From Gloeopeniophorella convolvens (Eukaryota; Basidiomycota; Agaricomycetes; Russulales), in NCBI GenBank assembly GCA_022496205.1, contig WTXD01000217.1, forward strand, positions 1 to 17,093: a stretch of 17,093 nt of DNA. Reading direction: 5' to 3'. The position numbers and the translations under genes were made by a program. Below are positions 1 to 7,454 of this stretch, piece by piece. The notes beneath the pieces were generated by a model. That model did not search any database. It worked only from the letters and a program-made list of their open reading frames with translations, and was not told the origin of the DNA. Numbering within the stretch: the stretch's first letter is position 1; each line of letters begins with the position of its first letter.

Positions 1-2157
1 GGCGCACAAACGTGCGCCGACGGTCGAAATTCTTGGGCTCCTCAAGAGAGACCTTGTCCATGCCATCTGGCGGCTTCTCCTTGGGGCGAAATTCATGGCC
101 GCATACATGCACGGCGTAGTCGTAAAGTGCACTGACGGCGTGTCCCGCCGTATTTTTCCTCGATTCTTTATCTACTCTGCTGACTACCCGGAAAAGTAAG
201 TTCTATTTGCAGTCTCGATAGTAGAATCACTCACCAAATGGTCCCGTCCTTAGATCGCTTCTTGCATCGATCAAGAACCTAGGTAACTGGTTGTGTCCGG
301 GCTGCTATGTGGAGAAGAAGGACGTTTTCAAGCTTGGGACGAAATACGACATGCGGCGCCGCCAGAAGGAGGCCCGAGAAGATAACACAGTTGTTTAAGG
401 TCGCCTTGCACGCGCGCGCAAATGGATTTTCGAGGAAGGGGTCCGTGTCGGCGGGGCTGCGCTGGACCGCCTCTTGAATATTGGGTCTTTGGCTCCGATA
501 CGAGTACGTGTTGTTTTGATTTGAACAGATACACACTGACAGGCTTGTGATAGAGTGCCTTTTCAGAGAAGCTACACGAACACGGCGTCAACTTTTACTC
601 GCTGTTTGTGCCCGATCTCCTGCACGAGTTTGAACTGGGTGTGTGGAAGAACACGTTCATTCACCTGATGCGCTGCCTCTACGATCGAGGTGAAGATGCA
701 CTCGCTGAGCTCAACAGAAGGTGGATCGCAAGGATTTGTGGTTCCTCATGCACTCGCTCATTCTCGCCCCACGCAGGTACCGCCTGGTGCCAACCTTTGG
801 GCGCGGGACCATCCGCCGATTTGCCAAAAACGCGTCTGGCATGAAGAAGCTCGCAGCACGCGATTTTGAAGACCTTCTCCAGGTACATATCACATGGCTT
901 CTCTGAGTATTGTCTAACGCGCTGGACAACAGTGTGCCATGCCCGTCTTTGAAGGCCTCTTTCCCAGCCCCCACAACGAAATCGTGCTCGATATGTTGTT
1001 CGTTCTGTCCACTTGGCATGCGTATGCCAAACTTCGCCTCCACAGTGAGTCGACCCTCAAGTGCATGGAGGCTGTCACTACAGCACTCGGGGCAATTGTG
1101 CGCCGCTTTGCAAGAACAACGTGCAAAACATACAAGGCCAAAGATCTACCTCGGGAAGAAGCCGCACGTAGCGCGCGCCGGCGGCGGCGCCAGACAGGGC
1201 AAGATGGAGACGCCCCAGCTGAGGCGTCCGTCGCTGGAGGTAAGCCACCAGCGAAGAAACGTAAACGCTGAGAATACACGGTCCCTGGAACGTACAAATT
1301 CCATCGCCTTGGTGACTACCCGGCAGCAATTCGCCGATTTGGGACCACAGACAACTACTCCACACAGACAGTATGTAACTTATCCTCACGCTCATGCCCA
1401 GACTCACGAGATTGCCAGGGAGAACTGGAACACCGCCGTGTCAAGCGGTTTTACGCACGGACCAATAAGGTGCAATTCACCCACCAAATCACAAATCACG
1501 AGAAGCGCCAGCGCGTTCTCAACTCTGTGCGTGCACGGCTCCACGGCCACAGTGCAGAACCAGGAGGCCACCCGGGTGCACCTGCGGATCGACTTCCACC
1601 CACCCCTCCAACCAATCACTACCACATTTCGAACGATAACCGGAACAAGGAAAACGTCACAAGCTGGCTCTCAAGGCATCGGGGTGATCTAGCCATTCAG
1701 GTGAGCGTTGTGACGGGACCAAATGGGTCTTATGTTAATGTCTTATAGGATTAGCTACCGCGCCTTCAAGAGCACCTTCTCTCACGGCGCCTGGGCCATG
1801 CTTTCAACGGAGACGAGCGTACATACACCCCAGAAGAGCGCAACTCCATATCATTCACTCACAACTTATTCTACACTCATCAGACACTCCGCATTAACTA
1901 CACAACCTACGACATGCGTCGTGCCCAAGACACCATCAACCCACGGACGCATGCCGACATCATGGTGCTTGTGCATGAGGATGACGCAGAGGACTTGCAC
2001 CCATATTGGTACGCGCGAGTCATGGGCATCTTCCACGCGTATGTCAAGCACTCCGGGCCCCTCTCGACATCCTCAGAAGCCGAGAGGATGGACTTTCTGT
2101 GGGTTCGCTGGTACGGCCGCGATCTCAAATATCGCTCAGGAATGAAGGCGCGTCGCC

Positions 2158-2162
2158 TTCCT
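2158..2162. repeat. Target-site duplication of the solo LTR (partner at 2642-2646)
   Basis: TTCCT occurs directly before the LTR and again directly after it. A 5-bp duplication is the usual footprint of LTR-retrotransposon integrases. The duplicated bases belong to the Leu-Pro codons of the transposase reading frame. Confidence 0.85.
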
Positions 2163-2261
2163 TGTTGGAACTGGACGTTCGTATTTCGTTTTGCTATTCG
2201 TTTCGTGGCGTGCGCGTGCGGACAAACGCGCGCGCAGCCCTTCGTTATGTTGACTTTACGA

Positions 2262-2280
2262 CCCGGGCCGGCGGCCCGGG
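2262..2280. repeat. GC-only hairpin inside the LTR
   Basis: Eight-base arms CCCGGGCC (2262-2269) and GGCCCGGG (2273-2280) are perfect inverted repeats with a 3-base loop. RNA or single-stranded DNA from here would fold very stably. It sits in the first quarter of the solo LTR. Its role, if any, is unknown. Confidence 0.75.
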
Positions 2281-2427
2281 GTTTCGACTTGTGCTTGGGC
2301 GCACTGCGCACCGACTGAGCTCGTACCGCGAGGCTCACATCTTCGACTCCGCTGGACCGATTTGGTTTGTACTGTACAGTTTTATTCGTTGATGGTCAAG
2401 CCACCCTCCCGTCAATTTTCGTACCTC

Positions 2428-2598
2428 AGTTCCGTGTCTACTAGAGCGCGCGAGAACTGAGGTGAGTAGAGTACCTCTGCATGTATCTACTTGGTTCTGA
2501 CATCGCCCAGGCGGCGATCCCTTTCGTGCAGGTGAATAAAATTAGTTCCGTGTCTACTAGAGCGCGCGAGAACTGAGGCGGCGATCCCTTTCGTGCAG
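2428..2598 (+). repeat. Unspliced and spliced copies of one 55-nt segment in tandem
   Basis: Copy A consists of 2428-2461 plus 2511-2531, separated by a 49-nt insert (2462-2510). The insert begins GTGAGT, ends CAG and has a TTCTGAC branch-like site shortly before the end, so it is a textbook basidiomycete intron. Copy B (2544-2598) is the same 34+21 nt with no mismatch and with the insert exactly missing. Twelve bases, including the start of an AATAAA, separate the copies. Intron loss by reverse transcription or intron gain could each explain the arrangement. Confidence 0.9.
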
Positions 2599-3206
2599 AA
2601 TCGCCCGCGCGCTCCTATAATACCCCCGTATTTATTCTACATTCCTCGCATAGGGTTCCTACCCGCAGGAGACCCAGACTATGACGCGTTCGGATTTTTG
2701 GATCCCAACGAGGTGATTCGCGCATCGCATCTTATCCCTGCATTCGCGTATGGACAGACTGAAGACTTCTTGCCATCAAACTCTGTCGCACGTCACTCAC
2801 GCCGCCAAGGAGATACCATAGATTATCGATTTTATTATGTGTCTATGTAGGTCATTGACAGGATCAGGTACTGGCTACTCATATATGTCATAGGTGGGTC
2901 GATTGCAACATGTTCATGCGGTATGTCGGTGGCGCTCCAGGTCACAAGTCAACACGCGCGGTCTCCAAACGTCTGGCTGAGCGAATGGCGGACGCCCTGA
3001 ACATTCCTGCAGAAGAGGATGATGAAGATGAACCTCTTGGGCTTCATGAGGATGGCCACGAGAGTGACGGGTCAGAAGGAACGAGTTCCGAGGGCGAAGA
3101 CCCTGAATTGGAAGAGGGTGATGACGAGCGCACGGAGGACTTGGACGAGCAAGTCGAGGAGGTTGAGGATGAGCAGGGTGAGTACGAGGGGTTCGGACCA
3201 TATTAA

Positions 3207-3422
3207 GACAATAGAAGTTGTGTTATTGTGTAATACATTGGCCTCTATGCGTACAAACGCACATGATACTGGTGTATGAGATCGGGTTTATGCTGAGTCA
3301 AATGAATGACGTGTGCATGGCAGTCACGCGCGTCATGTGCCCAATCGAAGGAAGCGCAACTTGGGGATCCCGGTCCTGCAAGACGTGGCTTGAATCCACT
3401 CTCTCATCTCCCCTCCCCTCCT
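3207..3422. other. Spacer between transposase pseudogene and DUF6698 gene
   Basis: These 216 bp separate the transposase stop from the next ATG in the same direction. The spacer should hold the 3' UTR of the first gene and the promoter of the second. I see no clear TATA box; a short pyrimidine-rich run (about 3396-3421) precedes the ATG, as is common at fungal starts. Confidence 0.5.
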
Positions 3423-5184
3423 ATGCCTCCAGTTCGCACCACATCCGCAACATCATCCCACCACTCCAATGATGGTGGCACAGCGCGTCTTTCCCAACGT
3501 ACCCTATCAGCCGCTCTTGACAAGGGCCTCAACAAGCGCAAGCGGTATGTCCATGGGCTTTTTTTTCAGTGCATATATGCGGGTGCTAACATCATATAAA
3601 GATACCGCACGGGGCCCGTGGCCCCTTACCACAAGGCTGCGCGCTGGATCAGGCGTAGTGAGGACCCATGGATTGATTTCCATGGGGTCTTCACCTACGG
3701 TTTCAAGGCCACAGATCCTCGCGCCTATGAGGAACTCGTAAATCAAGAGCACTTCACCATCACGTAAGTATAAGAATAGCTGTCCAGAATATGATACTTG
3801 CTAACAGAGTTGTAACATAGGGAGGTTGACAAGGACAAGGTGCGCCAATACGTGCGCATATATAAACTCCTTGGAGGACGCATCCCCACCCTCACACGGG
3901 AGACCCGCAAGTTCATTGGGACGCCGGGACATATGACCACTCTTGCGTCATACGTACGTTGCATCCCTGGCACTTCATGGACAGCTCTGACATCCATGCA
4001 ACCAGATGGGCTCGATGGTCAGCGCCGCGATCTCAGACGATGTCGGGGGCCTGCGGGATGACGGGCTCTCATATGTCGTCTCGACATGGCAGGAACTCAC
4101 TCCCGCGATCCCAAACAACACAAGCAAGGAAGAGCGACGCGGATGGAAGCACCAAATGTGCGCAGAACTTCTATGCCCTGTGGACCACCTCAAGGCCTTC
4201 GAAGACAATCCCGATGGGTATGAGTGTGGCGAGTTTGACTTTTACTGACGGGTCATCTTAGGACAATCAGCAAGCTTGAACAAGGCCTGCTCGAGCTGGA
4301 CTCGAAACAACTGTGCCTCTTCATGTACCGTGACTTTACAGTGGACCACGATCACCTAGACAAAGGTCTACTCGAGTCAGCGCTACTCATGAAGGTATGT
4401 GTATATGTGTGATTAAATGAACGAACGTGCCACTGATGATCTTTCATGAGACATGGCGCCATATCTTCCAGAACCCCAAGTCAGGAGCCTACGAGAAGCA
4501 CGTCAAGTCGAAGCGCGGGCAGGTAGAACTCAATGGCCTGATGTCAGTCATGCCGCAATCGATCTGTTATTCCGCCGTGCATGTAAGTTTGCTTGATTCA
4601 ATTTGATAGCTCTCGCGCATTCAATGACATGCGCACATAGGTTCGGTGGTTCCTCTGTGGCGTCGGAGACTGGCGTCATGAGGATGGCCCTGTGGTCAAG
4701 CAGGAGCTATTCAACTCGCTCCTCGGTTTGTTCAGCGAGGAGGGTATGGAAAAGTGGGCCAAGGAATTACTCAAGACATGGAATAAGTAATAGTTCCATC
4801 TGATGGTAACTCGAGACTTACACACATCTTTACAGAGAGATGTTCCCACCCCCTGTGACTGCGTCTCGCACGGGCATGAGCTCACGCGCGAGGTTGATTT
4901 CCCAGCAGTGTGCACGCCGCCAAGACAGCAAGGTCGGTACCCCACATCCGAGAACCCCACCGCGGCGCACTGGCACACCTGAATCCATCCCACCACTCAC
5001 GCCCCTACGAGTGGAAACGCCGCCACCTGAGATGACGCCTCCGCCACCTCCGCCGCCTCCGCCTAAAGTTACGCCAGAACAGCCCCGTCGCCAATCCACG
5101 CGGCCAATGCAATCGCCTACAGAGAGCATCAGCAAGCAAAGCAAGACTCTTGAGAAGAAGAAGAAGAAGGGCGCAAAGAGATGA
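3423..5184 (+). CDS. DUF6698-type protein, 455 aa, 8 exons
   Basis: Exons by hand: 3423-3544, 3602-3763, 3821-3953, 4006-4217, 4262-4394, 4472-4582, 4641-4786 and 4836-5184. They total 1368 nt with no internal stop. The protein begins with a short Ser/Thr-rich, basic stretch (residues 1-41). A globular part follows with LLESALLMK near 246-254, then NGLMSVMPQSICYSAVHVRW (about 275-294) and a region ending in WNKEMFPP (about 338-345). From memory this last part resembles the DUF6698 family, whose members carry N-x-L-M-S-V-T-P-x-S-I and end in WWN-x-x-IFP; the biochemical function is unknown. The tail is rich in Pro and Thr, has a run of nine prolines, and ends in a Lys/Arg cluster that could be a nuclear signal. 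Its position just behind the transposase suggests it is the second gene of the same element. A host hitchhiker or a domesticated gene is the alternative. Confidence 0.8.
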
Positions 5185-5335
5185 TGAATCACGGTACATT
5201 TTCTCAAACGCCCACCTGCGAAGGAGCTGACATGCACTCATAGCGAGTCGTGCAAATAATTCTTGTGCATGTGGCCCTTGGCTGTGCATTTTCTTGTCAC
5301 CATGCACTGTACTACCTTCTGCCACTGATCCATCG

Positions 5336-5420
5336 TCCCTCTCGCTTCATCTCGTCTTGTCTCACCTCGTCTCGTCTCATCCCGCCCTGCCTTATTGCAC
5401 CTTGCCTTGTCTCATCTGAA
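5336..5420 (+). repeat. Degenerate pyrimidine-rich pentamer repeat
   Basis: About 85 bp can be cut into five-base units of the type CTCGT, CTCAT, CTTGT and CTTGC, with few purines. This is a decayed microsatellite downstream of the DUF6698 gene. No coding role is apparent. Confidence 0.6.
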
Positions 5421-5629
5421 TTCGGTTCAGGGCTCCTTGGTGATGTGCGCACGCACGGTCATGTTTTGCCCATCGGATCGTCCCTGTCGTACAAGTAGTA
5501 GAAAAATAATATCATTATTTGTATCATTTATTTGCAAGGGTTTGAGCTACGAGCTAGTGAGGAGTCCAGGGGATGCGAGGCATACATTCCCTGGTCTAGA
5601 GTACAAGGCGTGACCAGTGGCTGACAAAG

Positions 5630-5754
5630 CTTGATCGCGCGCGCGTGACCTTGATCTGGTCTACAATCTTTTGCAATCCCGGGAAATGCCTGATTATCCC
5701 TTGATCATAGAGTGTAAATCTTGATCTTATCTACAGTAGCTTGATCTGACTACA
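5630..5754 (+). repeat. Cluster of CTTGATC motifs, possible subterminal repeats
   Basis: CTTGATC occurs five times in about 125 bp, starting at 5630, 5650, 5700, 5720 and 5740. Three of them (5650, 5720, 5740) are followed 10-11 bases later by CTACA. Clustered short motifs near an end are typical of transposase-binding regions of CACTA-like and related DNA transposons, and this cluster lies about 450 bp behind the last element gene. No terminal inverted repeat could be confirmed, because the left end of the element lies outside the window. Confidence 0.5.
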
Positions 5755-6095
5755 ATAGCTAGATTAGGCCTTCAAGGCATGATCAATGTGTATTCATAAA
5801 GTGAATCCCTTACAAGCTATTACTAACTAGCAACCAGGGATACCAGGGATGCAAGGTACACAAGGTTTGACAATACCTAGCCACTCCTTGAACCCGGAGA
5901 TTTGGTGATGAGCGACGCTGCGTGCGTGACGGGCGGGTGACAGCCACAGTAGTAGCGAGTCCACAACTGCACGGTGGATGACAATGACGATGGCGACAGG
6001 CGGGAGTGGCTGCGGCGATGCTCGCACGCACTGTTGATTAGCAGTAGAGTCTAGTGATCTACGGCACCTTAATTCCACACCCTACATTTTTTTCT
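5755..6095. other. Non-coding stretch behind the repeat cluster
   Basis: No gene is seen on either strand. The right end of the DNA transposon may lie here; TAGTG at 6052-6056 would fit a CACTA-like terminus, but a five-base match is weak evidence without the left end. Confidence 0.3.
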
Positions 6096-6335
6096 GGATG
6101 TTGTTATGTTCTTGACCACCAATTGACCACCGAGGCCGAGTATGTTGCCATGAATGAGGTATATGCAATTCACAGACAGGTAATCTAGATAACCCCTGCT
6201 GCCGATCGATCGACGATTGTTTTCTCTGAAGATATTCAGAGATCTCTGGAGTGAAACAAGAACATGGGTTTTGACCGCCTGTGGAGGCAAAGTCTGGGTC
6301 CCGGTTTTGTGAGAGAGATATCTAGAGATATCTCC
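6096..6335 (+). pseudogene. Copia-type RNase H remnant
   Basis: One frame (codons in register with GAG at 6132) carries LTTEAEYVAMNE. This matches the conserved STTEAEYVA-type block at the end of Copia polyproteins, where RNase H removes RNA from the RNA-DNA hybrid. Further along the same frame are STIVFSEDIQRSLE and, at the expected distance, a KN...FVRE pair, which correspond to the T-I-Y-S-D-N-Q and H-F-V-R-E motifs of the same domain. Two stops (TAG 6186-6188, TGA 6252-6254) and missing residues, including the D-N-Q core, show it is dead. No integrase or reverse transcriptase part is seen upstream, so this is only the 3' end of an element. Whether it is related to the solo LTR at 2163 cannot be told. 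Confidence 0.6.
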
Positions 6336-6567
6336 GCAATATATCTGAAGATCACGATCGTGAAACCAAGGTATGGAATGGTAGTGCAGAGGTCTACAAG
6401 GATTGTTGCAGTTTTGCAAACTGATGATGTGCTACTTGCAACCCTGTTGGGGTCTGCATGGGATTGGGTTAAAACCGGGATAAAACTTGATTTCAGTCGA
6501 TATCAACTGCTACTCAAGGATGAGCATGAAGCCGCAACCCGACTTCCCTTGTTGCGGCTATTCCGGT

Positions 6568-6608
6568 GGTTGCAACCGGGTTTTATCTGATTTCGGGAGG
6601 TTGCAACC
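6568..6608. repeat. Two copies of the palindrome GGTTGCAACC
   Basis: The perfect 10-bp palindrome lies at 6568-6577 and 6599-6608, spaced 31 bp start to start, and the half-site TTGCAACC also occurs at 6436-6443. A loosely similar unit starting GGTT and containing AACCGGG and TGATTTC appears near 6468-6500. This may be decayed transposon sequence between the Copia remnant and the antiporter copy. Confidence 0.5.
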
Positions 6609-6658
6609 GATTTTGGTACCTTACAATCCGGTAGAATCCGGGCGGCGGGTTCGTGATG

Positions 6659-7266
6659 ACACAGCTCAGGTCCAACAGTCCATATATCACCCCCGGTCAC
6701 CCTGGCAGCCGGCCGTCTGTCACGCGCGCCGCGCAAGATCGAACGTGACCGCGCGCCCGTGCGCCTCGCCCACGCTCCCGCCCGGGCTGTCGCCCTCCTC
6801 CCGCTCAGGCGAAGGCGACGGCGCGCGGCTCCCCGCAGGCGACATCCCCGCAGAGCGCGGCGCCTCGTCCGCCCAGCGGACCGAGTGCGCGGGCGACGCC
6901 TCGCGGGACCCGCGCGCGCTGCCCTTGAGTGACGCGAGCCGGCGGTGCCGCGGCCGCGGCCGGCGGCGCTCGCTGCTGCTGCCCGCGGGCAGCTGGGATA
7001 GCGAGTCCGTGGGCAGCGGCGGCTCCGTGGACGGCGCGTCGGGCTCGGCGGGCGTGGGCGGGTCTTCCTCTGGCTCGGACACCCATGCCTCGTCGTCCCC
7101 AGCGGCGGGCGCGGGCGCGTGGACGACCACGCCTTCCTCCCATGGGTGCGGGTGCGGATGCGGCGAGCGCGAGCGGTGTGCGCGCGCGTGCGGGTGCAGG
7201 AGATGAGGGAGGTATCGCTCGACCTCATGCGGGACGTGCCGCATCATGCCGCTGACGAACGCGTCC
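6659..7266 (-). pseudogene. Partial duplicate of the 3' end of the Na+/H+ antiporter gene
   Basis: This segment matches 12770-13397 in the same orientation: about 180 codons of the last antiporter exon, the TGA stop (6720-6722) and about 60 bp beyond. By eye I count about 26 substitutions over roughly 545 aligned coding bases. The only coding-region gaps are 6 and 21 nt, so the frame survives; about 11 substitutions change an amino acid. The copy keeps the His-Pro run, the acidic PEEDPPTP-like stretch and the end VTFDLARRA. On the minus strand the open frame extends to an ATG at 7454, adding about 60 codons unrelated to the antiporter. There is no transport domain, so it cannot be a transporter. 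It is most likely a fragment, though a short chimeric protein cannot be excluded. The breakpoint lies within one exon, so it does not show whether DNA or RNA was copied. Confidence 0.85.
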
Positions 7267-7454
7267 ACCATCATCAAAACGGCCAAGTCCCGGGACGGCA
7301 CGGTGAGCACGGTCTGGCGGACCGATCGGGCCCGTGCCCGCCCGTGCCAGCTCAGGCCCCCCGAAAATCCCCCAATAGGTCGGATGATCAGATTTGAACA
7401 AGCCCACTCGCGCAGCCCGTAGGCCCACATGTAAACAAACGACCTACTCACCAA

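Larger units (their letters stand above)
2163..2641. mobile_element. Solo LTR of an LTR retrotransposon, 479 bp
   Basis: The segment starts TGTTGGAA and ends TTCTACA, so it has the canonical TG...CA ends with a short TGT/ACA inversion. It is flanked by the 5-bp direct repeat TTCCT (2158-2162 and 2642-2646). Deleting the segment plus one TTCCT joins the transposase codons ...RRLP to RIGFLPAGD in the same frame, which marks the borders to the base. No gag, pol, primer-binding site or second LTR is present, so this is the product of LTR-LTR recombination or a single-ended remnant. The TGTTGG start recalls Copia LTRs, but the superfamily is not proven. An AATAAA lies at 2535-2540 on the plus strand. 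The intron-like insert also reads on the plus strand, hinting that the LTR is transcribed left to right. Confidence 0.88.
1..3206 (+). pseudogene. Plavaka/KDZ-type transposase pseudogene, 5' end outside window
   Basis: This is the remains of a large DNA-transposon transposase that would have cut and moved its own element. Hand-spliced exons are 1-195, 254-503, 554-720, 777-882, 933-1370, 1419-1700, 1755-2846 (interrupted by a solo LTR) and 2894-3206. Readable blocks, in order: RRIFPRFFIYSADYPEK, a CPGC knuckle, FVPDLLHEFELGVWK, RLVPTFGRGTIRRF, HRLGDYPAAIRRFGTTDNYS, INPRTHADIMVL, AFGFLDPNEVIRASHLIPAF and NMFMRYVGGAPGHK, followed by a strongly acidic C-terminal tail. From memory these blocks are typical of large Agaricomycete transposon proteins; I assign the family as Plavaka/KDZ-like but not the exact clade, and I did not locate the catalytic triad. 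The gene is broken by TAA at 396-398, TGA at 1269-1271 and the LTR at 2163-2641. The seventh exon could instead start at 1749, but that adds an immediate TAG. Confidence 0.8.

Noticed and set aside
279..591. Minus-strand open frames opposite the transposase
   Set aside because: They lie antisense to exons with clear transposase motifs and have no motifs or splice structure of their own.
1749..1754. A third stop codon (TAG) at the start of the seventh transposase exon
   Set aside because: Using the acceptor six bases later (TTAG at 1751-1754) keeps the phase and removes the stop, so it need not be a mutation.
2593..2850. Stand-alone 85-codon gene starting inside the LTR
   Set aside because: The frame is the transposase exon read from a chance start codon in the LTR tail; residues after 2647 continue the upstream exon exactly.
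3469..3741. Plus-strand open frame over the first two DUF6698 exons
   Set aside because: It is out of frame with the chain of eight exons that gives a motif-bearing 455-aa protein.
4676..5325. Minus-strand Ser/Gly- and Arg-rich frames opposite the proline-rich tail
   Set aside because: They are mirror images of the Pro/Lys codon runs in the DUF6698 gene and show no independent evidence.
6052..6056. TAGTG as the right terminus of the DNA transposon
   Set aside because: Five bases are too common, and neither a target duplication nor the left end is available for comparison.
6487..7206. Plus-strand 239-codon frame rich in Ser, Gly and Arg
   Set aside because: It is antisense to the antiporter-tail copy; a similar plus-strand frame opposite the true antiporter exon shows it is a composition effect.
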